Part shown: one piece after another, positions 18,392 through 27,066 of the stretch
Position numbering within the stretch: the first letter of the stretch is position 1
Layout: the number at the start of each line of letters is the position of its first letter
From: Streptomyces spiralis
GTDB lineage: Bacteria > Actinomycetota > Actinomycetes > Streptomycetales > Streptomycetaceae
Reading direction: 5' to 3'
DNA length: 64,000 nucleotides
Assembly: GCF_014654675.1 (NCBI RefSeq)
Contig: NZ_BNBC01000047.1
Span: 1 to 64,000 of the forward strand
Program-made: the position numbers and the translations under genes
The notes under the pieces: model-generated
The model's database searches: none
What the model was told of the DNA's origin: nothing
Seen by the model: only the letters and a program-made list of their open reading frames with translations

Positions 18392-19416
18392 CGTCACAGG
18401 ACGCCTCCCGGCCACCGGCTCCGACCGACCGCCGGACGGCGGCCCGGCGGGCCGCTCTCGATCACGTCCTGGCACTGATCGCGGACGCCCCCTGGAGCGG
18501 GGGCCTCGTGCTGCGCGGCAGCATGGTCATGCCGGCCTGGGTGGGGACCGCGGCACGCGAACCGGCGGACCTGGACTGGATCGCGCCGCGGAACGCCGTG
18601 GGGGTCGATCCGCTGGATCCGTATCCGTACGTGGACGACCTGGCCACCGTGCAGCAGTGGCCCGATGCGGCCGGCGGCGCGGCACGCTACGAGATCTGGA
18701 CGTACGAGGAGTTCGACACCGGCGGCCGGCGGCCGGTGCTCCCGCCGGAGGGACTGCGCTGGCTGCACGAGGAGGAGGTCGTGGACACCGGCCCGCCCTA
18801 CGCGGACCTGCTCGACCGGGTGGCCCGGCGGCCGCAGGCCGCGCCGGGCGTCCACCTCGACGCGAACGAGGCACGTGTGGACGGCACATGGACGTACACC
18901 GAGTACGACACACCCGGAGTCCGGCTGGTGATCCCCTGGCACGCGGCAGGACTGTCACCGGGCGAGATCCGCCTGGACTTCGCCCGCGACGAACGGCTTC
19001 CCGAGCCGCCGGTGTGGACGCCGGTGCCGCGGGGCGACGGCGGGGCGCCCACACCGGTGCGCACCGCGAGCCGTGAGGCGTCGCTGGCCTGGAAGCTGCT
19101 GTGGCTGCACACCGACGGCCGGGACGGCGGCCGCGCCCAGGGCAAGGACCTGTACGACGCGGTGCTCCTCGCCGAGGCGGACGGAGTACGCCTCACACCG
19201 CGCCTGCTGCGGACGGTCCTCGGCCAGGCGCCCGACCGATCGGCGTGGGAGGACTTCTCCCGGGCCGCGGTGACCCGCTGGGACGTGGACTGGGCGGGTT
19301 TCCGGGCCGGCCACCCCTGGGTGCGGGGCACGGCGGAGGACTGGCTGCGCCGACTCGTCCGTGCGCTCGGCCCGCTCATCCCACCGCAGGCACCGGAGGC
19401 CCGGATCACGGAGTAA
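18388..19416 (+). CDS. AbiEii/AbiGii-type nucleotidyltransferase-like protein (copy 1)
   Basis: A 342-residue protein with the AbiEii-type nucleotidyltransferase pattern: LVLRGSMVMPAWVG, then REPADLDWI giving the DxD metal site, and towards the C-terminus SLAWKLLWLHTD with QGKDLYDAVLLAE. AbiEii toxins transfer nucleotides to a target and are held by an AbiEi antitoxin; chromosomal relatives are often of unknown role. It is coupled by ATGA overlap to an unknown protein and followed 63 nt later by a paralogue. There is an insertion of about 90 residues between the DxD region and the C-terminal motif. A housekeeping role cannot be excluded. Confidence 0.8.
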   Translation: MTSQDASRPPAPTDRRTAARRAALDHVLALIADAPWSGGLVLRGSMVMPAWVGTAAREPADLDWIAPRNAVGVDPLDPYPYVDDLATVQQWPDAAGGAARYEIWTYEEFDTGGRRPVLPPEGLRWLHEEEVVDTGPPYADLLDRVARRPQAAPGVHLDANEARVDGTWTYTEYDTPGVRLVIPWHAAGLSPGEIRLDFARDERLPEPPVWTPVPRGDGGAPTPVRTASREASLAWKLLWLHTDGRDGGRAQGKDLYDAVLLAEADGVRLTPRLLRTVLGQAPDRSAWEDFSRAAVTRWDVDWAGFRAGHPWVRGTAEDWLRRLVRALGPLIPPQAPEARITE

Positions 19417-19479
19417 CTCGTTGGCTCAGCGGTGCGATGGCTTGCGATGATCGGACGACCGAGGAAAGGCGGGCACCGG

Positions 19480-20796
19480 ATGTCCGGTTCGTGGGACGGT
19501 TCGGGTTGGCGCAGCGACACGGTGCCCCGCGCTCCGCTGGACGACGAGGCCCGGTCCCGCCTCGACCTGCCGGCCACGCTGCGCCCGATCCCGGACGAGG
19601 GCGTGGTGCAGCGCCCGGTCTTCGACCCGGCGCTCAAGCAGTACTCCAACGCCTACCGCGCCACGGACCCCCACTTCACCGACGCCGACGCCGAACGCGC
19701 CTGGCGCACGACCCGCCGCACCGCGATCGACATCGTCCTCTCCGCGCTCTCCGACTCGCCGTGGGCCGACTCGCTGGTGCTGCGCGGCAGTGTCCTGCTG
19801 CGGGCGTGGTTCGGGAACGTCGCGCGGGAGCCGGGAGACCTGGACTTCGTCGTCGTGCCGCAGTCCTGGCGGATCGACGAGGCGCGGACGGAGACCATGC
19901 TCACCGGCCTGGCCCGGGCGGCCGAGGCGGCCGCCGAACGCGCGGGCGGCACCATCCGGTTCATCGCCGCGGAAGTCGCGAGCGACGACATCTGGACGTA
20001 CGACCGGGTCCCCGGCCGGCGCCTGGTCCTGCCCTGGACGTGCGACGGCCTGCCGGGCGGACTGGTCCAGATGGACTTCGTCTTCAACGAGCACCTGCCC
20101 GTCGCCCCGGAGCCGACCCTCCTGCGCATGGAGCCCGGCGGCGCGGACATCGCCGTGCACGCGGTCACGCCCGAACTGTCGCTGGCCTGGAAGCTCATGT
20201 GGCTGCTGACCGACGCGTATCCGCAGGGCAAGGACCTCTACGACGCCGTTCTGCTCGCCGAGCACACCCCGCTGCGGTACGAACTGCTGCGGCAGGTCAT
20301 GCTCGACGGGGAGCCGTCCGAGGGGAGCCGTCCGGTCGGCCTCCGAGAGATCTCGGCCCTCGCAGCGACCGTGGAATGGAACCACTTCCGCACCGAATAC
20401 CCCGACATCCCGGGCAGCGAGGCCGGCTTCGTCGACCGCCTGGTGACCACCCTGGCACCGACCTTCGCGGCGGACGTACCCGCCGCGGACGCGGATGGTG
20501 AGTACGCGCGCCACGCCCGGTGGCTGGAGCCCCGGACCCGCGAGTACCGGGAACTGCTCCGGCGCAAGAGCATGCGCACCGTGCAGAAGCGGATGAACGA
20601 GGACGGCATCCCGGTGGTCGCCGTCATCGTCATCACCCGGGAGCTCCTCGGCCCGGACCGCCACAGCGTGGAGGACGCCCGGGCAGTCGTGTTCGCCGAC
20701 CCGGCCTGGAAGCGCCTGGCGGATCTGTACCGGCGCGCCGGCGGGTGGCTCGACCGGGAACTGGAGGGGCTCCAGGGGCAGGGCAGGCGACCTTGA
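19480..20796 (+). CDS. AbiEii/AbiGii-type nucleotidyltransferase-like protein (copy 2)
   Basis: A 438-residue paralogue of the preceding gene. The same blocks are present: LVLRGSVLLRAWFG, REPGDLDFVV, SLAWKLMWLLTDA and PQGKDLYDAVLLAE. It has an extra N-terminal region of about 85 residues (YSNAYRATDPHFTDADAERAW) and a C-terminal extension of about 120 residues, rich in Arg and Glu, absent from copy 1. The start at ATG 19480 follows GAGGAAAGG by 10 nt; upstream starts at 19432 and 19445 have no comparable site. The two probably arose by tandem duplication and diverged. Target and antitoxin are unknown. Confidence 0.8.
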   Translation: MSGSWDGSGWRSDTVPRAPLDDEARSRLDLPATLRPIPDEGVVQRPVFDPALKQYSNAYRATDPHFTDADAERAWRTTRRTAIDIVLSALSDSPWADSLVLRGSVLLRAWFGNVAREPGDLDFVVVPQSWRIDEARTETMLTGLARAAEAAAERAGGTIRFIAAEVASDDIWTYDRVPGRRLVLPWTCDGLPGGLVQMDFVFNEHLPVAPEPTLLRMEPGGADIAVHAVTPELSLAWKLMWLLTDAYPQGKDLYDAVLLAEHTPLRYELLRQVMLDGEPSEGSRPVGLREISALAATVEWNHFRTEYPDIPGSEAGFVDRLVTTLAPTFAADVPAADADGEYARHARWLEPRTREYRELLRRKSMRTVQKRMNEDGIPVVAVIVITRELLGPDRHSVEDARAVVFADPAWKRLADLYRRAGGWLDRELEGLQGQGRRP

Positions 20797-20933
20797 CGGG
20801 TGCCGGGCCGCAGCCGATATTGGTCCGGCGTTCCCGGCGCGTTGTCATGTTGGACTTCAGCGTGCGCTCTTGTCCTGCTCGAATCAGTACGGCCTCATCC
20901 CGGCCGTTCGTCCATCCCTTCCAGGCGGAGCTG

Positions 20934-22595
20934 ATGAAGAAGAGGAAGAGACTGTGCGGCGCGCCCGCGGTCCTCGGCGTACTCGGCGTCCTCGTCATGG
21001 CCGGTGTGACACCGGCGCAGGCGTCCACGGACGCAACCGGCCTACGTCCGAACCCGCAGCCGGGCCGGAACGCCTACCCGCCCGACGCCCTGCCGCTGGG
21101 CCCCTCCGACCTCACCGAGACGCGTACGACGACGACCCTGCAGCCCGGTGTCACGCTCACCCGCATCGTGCGCGGAGAGTCCGACCCGGCGCTCGGCTGG
21201 ACGGTCGAGGTGTCCATCCCCGGCGGTGAAAGCTCACCGGACCCCGACGCCCCGCCGACCGCCCTGAAGGACAGGGCGAGCGCCGACGAACTGGCCGGCC
21301 GGCTGCAGCAGGACGGCTTCAGCCCCCGGGTCGAGCAGGTCACCACCCCGAAGGCGGCCGACTTCGCCGGCGGCACGCTCGGGTGGCGGGTCCGGGTCGG
21401 ACGGTACGGCACGCAGTCCGCCGCGACGGCCGAACGCGGGCGGCTGAAGACGGCCGGATACACGGGATCCGCCGTGTACACCGGCTGGGACGGCGATGCC
21501 ACGGACCGGGGCCCCTGGCACATCGACGTGCTCACCATCGACCCGCACCGGTTCCGCGGCGGCCTCGAGGCGTCGTACGGCCCCGACCTGGAGAACCGCG
21601 AGACGACCAGCGAGCTGTCGAACACGGCCGGCGCGACCGCGGCGGTCAACGCCGGCTTCTTCGTCCTCGACCCCAACGCGGGCGCGCCGGGTGACCCGGC
21701 CGGCGTCGGCGTGTACGACGGACGCCTGCTCAGCGAACCGGTGAACGGACGCCCCGGCCTGGTGATCCACGGCAACGGCCGGCAGTCGGAGATCGCCCGG
21801 TTCAGCTGGCGGGGGCGGGTCGCCGACGCGGACACCTCGCTGAGCCTGACCGGCATCAACCGGGTACCGGGCCTGATCAGGAACTGCGGCGGCGAGCACG
21901 ACATCCCGACCTCGCTGCCGCTGCACGACGTGACGTGCACCAACCCCGACGAACTCGTGGCCTTCACCCCCGACTTCGGGCAGAGCACGCCGCAGGGTGA
22001 GGGAGCGGAGGCCGTGCTGGACGCCCACGGCCGGGTCGTACAGCTGCGCTCGCCGCGAGGCGGACCGCTTCCGGCGGGCGGCAGTTCGGTACAGGCGACC
22101 GGACGGCGCGTCGCGGAGCTGACCGCCCTGGCGCAGGCGGGCCACCGCCTGCACATCAGCACGACGTTGCTGGACGGGCACGGGCACCCGGTGAAGCCCT
22201 CACCCACGACCGACATCGTGAACGGCGGCCCCGAACTGGTCCGCGACGGGCGGCTCCACGTCACCCCGGCCACCGACGGCATGGTGCACCCGGGCGACCC
22301 GAGCTGGTACTACGGCTGGGTGCACAAGCGCAACCCGCGCACACTGGCCGGCGTGGACGCCGCCGGCCGGACCGTGCTCGTCACCGCCGACGGACGCAGC
22401 ACCAGCGCACTCGGGCTCAGCATCACCGAGAGCGCCGAGGTCGCCAAGGCCCTCGGACTGCGCGACGCGATGAACCTCGACGGCGGCGGCTCGACCACCC
22501 TGGTCGCCGACCACACCCTCCTCAACCACCCGTCCGACGCCACCGGTGAACGCCCCGTCGGAGACGCGCTGCTCATCCTGCCCGACAGGCGCTGA
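20934..22595 (+). CDS. Secreted phosphodiester glycosidase (NAGPA-like) with SPOR-like domain
   Basis: A 553-residue secreted protein. A signal peptide of about 28 residues ends in TPAQA. The stretch around residues 110-185 (ADELAGRLQQDGFSPRVE, WRVRVGRYGTQSAATAE) looks like a SPOR-type peptidoglycan-binding repeat, and the remainder is a phosphodiester glycosidase domain with AAVNAGFFVLD, TDIVNGGPEL and the closing NLDGGGSTTLV. In the human family member the domain uncovers mannose-6-phosphate by removing GlcNAc; bacterial relatives act on envelope polysaccharides. Start ATG 20934 follows AGGCGGAG. It may remodel cell-wall-linked sugars. Confidence 0.85.
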   Translation: MKKRKRLCGAPAVLGVLGVLVMAGVTPAQASTDATGLRPNPQPGRNAYPPDALPLGPSDLTETRTTTTLQPGVTLTRIVRGESDPALGWTVEVSIPGGESSPDPDAPPTALKDRASADELAGRLQQDGFSPRVEQVTTPKAADFAGGTLGWRVRVGRYGTQSAATAERGRLKTAGYTGSAVYTGWDGDATDRGPWHIDVLTIDPHRFRGGLEASYGPDLENRETTSELSNTAGATAAVNAGFFVLDPNAGAPGDPAGVGVYDGRLLSEPVNGRPGLVIHGNGRQSEIARFSWRGRVADADTSLSLTGINRVPGLIRNCGGEHDIPTSLPLHDVTCTNPDELVAFTPDFGQSTPQGEGAEAVLDAHGRVVQLRSPRGGPLPAGGSSVQATGRRVAELTALAQAGHRLHISTTLLDGHGHPVKPSPTTDIVNGGPELVRDGRLHVTPATDGMVHPGDPSWYYGWVHKRNPRTLAGVDAAGRTVLVTADGRSTSALGLSITESAEVAKALGLRDAMNLDGGGSTTLVADHTLLNHPSDATGERPVGDALLILPDRR

Positions 22596-23050
22596 CTGCG
22601 ACGCTGCGCCCGCGTGCGGCCCCGTAGGGCGGCATGGCGGGCGCAGGGAGTTTCAGGCGGCGGAAGTTCCGGGGCGTCTTCGGGAATCGGCACAGGTCCG
22701 CTGGTCGGGCAGTGGACTGGACCACAGACGGTTCCCGAAACCCCTTTCGGACGAGGGGTATTGGCTGCTTCTATTGACGTGCCCGCGACAAACGCACCAC
22801 GCGTAGCCCTGTCGCGGCGATGCACAGGCACAGCTCCGCCCAGCACGCCCGAGCCCCCACCCCCGGTGACGCGCTCCCCGGATCGCCCACGGCCCCGTCC
22901 CCTGCCCGCAGACGCGGCACCGAAGCCGCGGTGACGAGCGCCGGCCTCGGAGCTACGCGAGTAGACCCGCACGAACCGCACCTCCCCGCACCTCCCCGTA
23001 CCTCCTTGCACCTCCCCGCACCCCACACCCGGAAGCCCAGGAGGAAAGCC
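22596..23050. other. 455-nt region upstream of the GH25 gene
   Basis: No gene. It holds an inverted repeat CCGCGACA/TGTCGCGG around 22782-22818 and, just before the muramidase gene, a CACCTCCCC-type 10-bp direct repeat repeated four or five times (22980-23024). The promoter of the GH25 gene must lie here; a candidate AT-rich segment is TATTGGCTGCTTCTATTGAC at about 22759-22778. I do not see a ydaO-type riboswitch. Confidence 0.45.
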
Positions 23051-23932
23051 TTGTTCTCGCGAATTCGCAGTGCCCGCACTCTGACCGTGGCCGGCGTCCT
23101 CGGCGCGAGCGTCGCCCTGACAGCGACCATGACGGCGGGCACGGCCTCCGCCGGACCCGCGCCGTCGGGCGACACCATCCCGCTCGGCCAGGGATACGCC
23201 GGTGTCGGCTACGTCCAGGACAGCAAGGACTTCAAGCCGGACACACGCCAACTCCGGCTGAGCACCACGGCCGTGGTGAGCCCGTCCTTCGCCACGAGCC
23301 CCCCGCCCGGCATCGACGTCTCGCACTATCAGGGGACGATCAACTGGGCGTCGGTGAGATCGGCGGGCATCCAGTTCGCCTGGATCAAGGCCACCGAGGG
23401 CACCTCGTACAAGGACTCCCAGTTCAACACCAACTACCTGAACGCCTACAACAACAACGTGATCCGGGGCGCGTACCACTTCGCCCGGCCGGACGCCTCG
23501 ACCGGCGCGACCCAGGCGACCTACTTCGCCAACAACGGGGGCGCCTGGTCGAGGGACAACCTGACGCTGCCCGGGATGCTCGACCTCGAGGGCGGCTGCT
23601 ACAACAAGTCGGCGAGCGCGATGCAGTCGTGGATCCTCGACTTCTACAACACGTACAAGTCGAAGACCGGCCGCGACGTCGTCATCTACACCAGCCCCAG
23701 CTGGTGGAACACCTGCACCGGCGGCTGGAGCGGCATGTCCGCCAGGAGCCCGCTCTGGGTGGCGAGCTGGACCACCGCGTCGGACCCCACCCTCCCGAAC
23801 GGCTTCCCGTACGCGACGGTCTGGCAGTACACCTCCACCGGCAGCGTCAGCGGCATCTCCGGCAACGTGGACCGCGACCGCTTCAACGGCGACCGCACCC
23901 GCCTGCTGGCCCTGGCCAACAACACCGCGTGA
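23051..23932 (+). CDS. Secreted GH25 N-acetylmuramidase (lysozyme)
   Basis: A 293-residue glycoside hydrolase family 25 enzyme, which cuts the beta-1,4 bond between MurNAc and GlcNAc in peptidoglycan. After a signal peptide ending TASA, a spacer of about 55 residues leads to GIDVSHYQGTINW, WIKATEGTSYKD, RGAYHFARP, MLDLEGG and VIYTSPSWW; the Asp of DVSHYQ and the Glu of DLEGG are the catalytic pair. The domain ends at the C-terminus. TTG 23051 was chosen because AGGAGGAAAG lies directly upstream and the signal peptide starts there; the longer upstream frame is low-complexity. It ends before a bidirectional hairpin shared with the convergent neighbour. Confidence 0.92.
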   Translation: MFSRIRSARTLTVAGVLGASVALTATMTAGTASAGPAPSGDTIPLGQGYAGVGYVQDSKDFKPDTRQLRLSTTAVVSPSFATSPPPGIDVSHYQGTINWASVRSAGIQFAWIKATEGTSYKDSQFNTNYLNAYNNNVIRGAYHFARPDASTGATQATYFANNGGAWSRDNLTLPGMLDLEGGCYNKSASAMQSWILDFYNTYKSKTGRDVVIYTSPSWWNTCTGGWSGMSARSPLWVASWTTASDPTLPNGFPYATVWQYTSTGSVSGISGNVDRDRFNGDRTRLLALANNTA

Positions 23933-23943
23933 CACAGCCTGAA

Positions 23944-23982
23944 GCCCAGGTGGAGCAGGACACGGTCCCGCTCCACCTGGGC
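23944..23982. terminator. Bidirectional terminator between convergent genes
   Basis: A stem of 13 perfect pairs (GCCCAGGTGGAGC with its complement), extended by four more pairs past one mismatch, around a 3-nt loop. It lies between the GH25 gene and the convergent phospholipase-D-like gene, and can serve both. Confidence 0.85.
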
Positions 23983-24046
23983 ACCGCCGCAGGAGTGGGC
24001 ATCGGCGCGGGTGCGAGGTCATCGGCGCTGAGTCACCGATTCGCCA

Positions 24047-25039
24047 TCATGCGGGAGTGCCGCCCGAGTAGTCGCTGTTGAAGGTGGTCTCGACGGTGGT
24101 GGCCACGGGCTCGGCGACGCCCGTACCCGTGAGGACGATTCCCAGCTCTCTGTTGTTGTCCAGCGAGTTGCTGCTGATGTTCATGGAGCCGACCTCCACT
24201 TTCTGGGTGGACAGGCCGTAGTCGGCGACCATCGCCTTGGCGTGGATGTAGAAGCCGTTGGGGTCGGAGTAGCCGACGACCTTGCCGCCCGCCGCCTTGA
24301 TGGCGGACACCTGGCTGGAGTAACTGGACGGGCTCTCCAGTACCACCCGCACGGCCACGCCCGCCTTGGCCCGGGCCACGATGGCGTTGACCACCGTGCT
24401 GTCGCTGAACTCCAGTTCTTCGACGTCGAGTTCGGAGGTGGCGCCGTTGATGACGGACAGCAGCCGGTTGCGGGAGTCGGTGGGGGACCAGAGCAGGTGG
24501 TCACCGTCGGTGGGGGTGATCGAGGTGCCGGTGTAGTCGGCGTTGAACACCTTCTCGATCGAGGCGACATCTCGGGTGTCGTCGTCGAACACGCCGTAGT
24601 CACGGCTGGTCGTGTAGTACTGCGAGGTGAGGTTGCCCGTCATGATCAGGGACTTCACGCCGTCCACCGTGATGGTCTTCTGGTGCGTGTAGACGAAGGC
24701 GGACGGCGACCACACCACACCGACACCCGCGCTGCTCAGGGCGTTGTACGCCGAGCTGTTGGCGGTCTTGTGCTGGCGGTCCAGGATGACCCGGACCGTG
24801 ACGCCCTTGTTCTTCAGTGCTATGAGGTCGTTGACGGCGGTGGTGTCCTCCAGCTCGTACATGGTCATGTCGAGTGTGGTGGTGGCCGAGTTGATGAAGT
24901 CGTAGACGGTGGGCTGGCTGCCGCTCTGCGAGAAGGCGAACGCGGAGTATTCGGCGGCGTTCGCGGGGAGGGCGGTGGCCACCACCGCGGCACCGGCGGC
25001 CAGGGCGACACCGGCACGGCCGAGGACCTTCCACAGCAT
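24047..25039 (-). CDS. Secreted phospholipase-D-family protein
   Basis: A 330-residue secreted member of the PLD superfamily. The signal peptide ends near residue 29 (PANA-AEYS). Two HKD catalytic motifs are intact: HQKTITVD (His119, Lys121, Asp126) and HAKAMVAD (His266, Lys268, Asp273), each followed by the usual N-containing segment (MTGNLTS, GSMNISSNS). Such proteins form one active site from both motifs and cleave phosphodiesters in phospholipids or nucleic acids; the short length and absence of a C2 or other lipid domain leave open a secreted nuclease. It runs convergent to the GH25 gene. Confidence 0.9.
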   Translation of the reverse strand: MLWKVLGRAGVALAAGAAVVATALPANAAEYSAFAFSQSGSQPTVYDFINSATTTLDMTMYELEDTTAVNDLIALKNKGVTVRVILDRQHKTANSSAYNALSSAGVGVVWSPSAFVYTHQKTITVDGVKSLIMTGNLTSQYYTTSRDYGVFDDDTRDVASIEKVFNADYTGTSITPTDGDHLLWSPTDSRNRLLSVINGATSELDVEELEFSDSTVVNAIVARAKAGVAVRVVLESPSSYSSQVSAIKAAGGKVVGYSDPNGFYIHAKAMVADYGLSTQKVEVGSMNISSNSLDNNRELGIVLTGTGVAEPVATTVETTFNSDYSGGTPA

Positions 25040-25250
25040 GCTTGACTCCTAGTCGAGTTGACACTGGCGGAGCACGACGCGTGCATGACACCACGCGCGT
25101 AGAACGCTGTGGAGGGTCAGCTTGGTGAACATGGCGTGAGCGACCGGCCGTTGCAACGGACATTACGGACGTCGTGCAGGTCGGAGCCGGTGCAAGGGAC
25201 TTCCTCGAAATGGCAAAAGCTTCCTATGACCTCATGCGGCAGGGCATCGC

Positions 25251-26819
25251 CTACGCCTCCTTGCCCTTGCCGGTGCTCTTGTCCTTGCCCGTCCCCGTAC
25301 GCAGAAGTGCGCCTCCCACGAGGAAGAACACCGATACGACGGACACCGCCCACGGGGCTCCATTCGTGGACAACTCCGGGTCCGGGAACATGCCGGAGGC
25401 GGCCAGGGCGAGGAGGGTGCCGGTGGTCAGCGGGCCCGTCCCGGGAGGCATGGGAGCCGCTGTCCGCCAGCGCCTGCGCGGGATCCACAGGCGCAGCAGA
25501 TCGGCGAGGATCGCCGCGGCCACCAGTCGCGTGCCGATCCTGAACCACAGGGGTGCCGTCGCGTCCTGTTCGCCTACGCCCGCGATCGCGGTCATCGTGA
25601 AGAAGACGATGGGGACCAGCCAGCCGAGGCCGGCCCGGACCCCGGGCACCGGCTCCGGCCGGGCTCCGTAGGCGGTCTTCGGCCCGCTGACCTTCGCCAG
25701 GCTGACCTTGGTCGGGCTGACCTTGGTCGGGCTGACCTTGGTCGGGCTGACCTTGGTCGGGTCGGCCTGCGTCAGGCTGACTTCCGGGCGCGTCGCTGCG
25801 CTCGTGCGCCGTTCGGAGTCCGAGGGGCCGCGGGGGGACGGGACGGCCGGCAGGGACGGTGCGTCCGGGAGCGGGCGCAGCGCGCGGGTCTGGGCGCGGC
25901 GGACCCGGCGGCCCGCATCGCCGTACTGGTCCATATGCGCTGAAAGTTGTGCCTGAAGCGCGAGCAACTGCTCCGCCATCGCGTCGAACTCGGCGCGGCG
26001 TTCGGCGGCGCGGTCCGCCGCCTCCCGGTGGTCGTCGGCCAGTCGGTCCAGGGCCTCGGCGTGCGCCTGTACGGCTTCGGCGCGTGCGGCTTCCGCGGTG
26101 CGCGGTGCCTGGGCCAGCTCCTGCTGGAGCCGCTTCCGCTCCGCTTCGATGATCTCGGCGATGCGGTGCCGCTCGTCCGGCGGCAGCTCACGCGGGGCGC
26201 GGGCCTCGGCGCGGGCCGCCGCGGACTGGCGCCACGCCAAGAGCGGCCGGCCCCGGTGCTCTCCGATGCCGTTGATGTGGACCTTGCCGCCCTTGGTGCG
26301 GTGGATGTACAGGACCTCGCCGCCCTTGCCGCTCTGCGCCTTGCCCCAGCTGACGCGGTCGAAGTCGGCCGCGGTCCGGATGCCCTGGGCCGCGAGGTCG
26401 CGGATGAGGCCGGCGCCGATGCCGTTCACCTGGCTCGCGGTGAGATACGTGCTGCCGAGCATGCGTTCGATGGACTCGCGGCGCAGCACCGCGAGGGCCC
26501 GCTTCTCCTGGCTCTCGCGCTTGCCGTCCAGTCCGTCGAGCTGCCGGCTGAGTGAGGTCTCCTGACGGACCTGCCGTTCGCGGATGCGCTGCAGTGCTTT
26601 GCCGTGTGCCGCCTCGGCGCGGTCGCGGTCGCGTGCCTCCCGGTTCAGGCGGCGCCGGTCGGCGAGTTCGAAGGCGCGTCGCCTGTCGAGGAGACGGCGC
26701 AGTGCGCGGATGGACTCGATGACACGGCGGCGCTCGGCGCGTACCTCTGCGGGCGAGAGGGTGGTGGCCGGCGGGACGGGAGCGGACTCGTCCCGCCGCG
26801 TGGTCGTACTGTCGATCAA
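25251..26819 (-). CDS. Helix-hairpin-helix / coiled-coil protein with C-terminal membrane segments
   Basis: A 522-residue protein without a family I can name. An N-terminal Arg/Glu-rich coiled coil (residues about 25-125) leads to a helix-hairpin-helix-like region, LTASQVNGIGAGLIRDLAAQ then IRTAADFDRVSWG, and a KxGKVHINGIGEHRGRPLLAW block. A second coiled coil (about 230-320) follows, then a linker of SPTKV pentapeptides, and three or four hydrophobic segments at the C-terminus (PIVFFTMTAIAGV, LVAAAILADLL, VVSVFFLVGGALL). TTG 26819 was chosen because GGAAAGAG precedes it. The layout suggests a membrane-anchored DNA- or RNA-binding protein; function unknown. Confidence 0.75.
   Translation of the reverse strand: MIDSTTTRRDESAPVPPATTLSPAEVRAERRRVIESIRALRRLLDRRRAFELADRRRLNREARDRDRAEAAHGKALQRIRERQVRQETSLSRQLDGLDGKRESQEKRALAVLRRESIERMLGSTYLTASQVNGIGAGLIRDLAAQGIRTAADFDRVSWGKAQSGKGGEVLYIHRTKGGKVHINGIGEHRGRPLLAWRQSAAARAEARAPRELPPDERHRIAEIIEAERKRLQQELAQAPRTAEAARAEAVQAHAEALDRLADDHREAADRAAERRAEFDAMAEQLLALQAQLSAHMDQYGDAGRRVRRAQTRALRPLPDAPSLPAVPSPRGPSDSERRTSAATRPEVSLTQADPTKVSPTKVSPTKVSPTKVSLAKVSGPKTAYGARPEPVPGVRAGLGWLVPIVFFTMTAIAGVGEQDATAPLWFRIGTRLVAAAILADLLRLWIPRRRWRTAAPMPPGTGPLTTGTLLALAASGMFPDPELSTNGAPWAVSVVSVFFLVGGALLRTGTGKDKSTGKGKEA
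25686..25760 (-). repeat. 15-bp tandem repeat encoding SPTKV
   Basis: Four identical 15-bp units (GCTGACCTTGGTCGG on the plus strand, 25701-25760) plus one diverged unit (25686-25700) lie in frame and encode the pentapeptide linker of the gene at 25251. Copy number is likely to vary. Confidence 0.9.
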
Positions 26820-27066
26820 TGGTGCTCTTTCCGCGGGCGGGTGTCGGAGGCCGTGGCCTGGGGCGGGGTGCCGGGGGAGGCGCGGGGTGCGCCGTCCACC
26901 GATGGCTTGCTGCCACAGAGATCGACTCGCACGCGGGTGCGAAGGTTGTACGTGCCACCACACGGGAGCGGGAAAGTTCCGCGCGACCGCGCGATTTCCC
27001 GAAGCGCGCCCCAGGGCGGGGCGCGGCCACACAGCTCTCCGTTGGGCGCGCAGGAGCGGCCGCAGC
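26820..27066. other. 247-nt spacer without a gene
   Basis: GC-rich spacer between the YceI stop and the start of the helix-hairpin-helix gene, both on the minus strand. It should hold the promoter of the latter; no box is clear to me. Confidence 0.4.

Noticed and set aside
22596-23050. ydaO-type (cyclic di-AMP) riboswitch before the GH25 muramidase
   Set aside because: Such switches often precede streptomycete wall-hydrolase genes, but I could not find the conserved core elements here.
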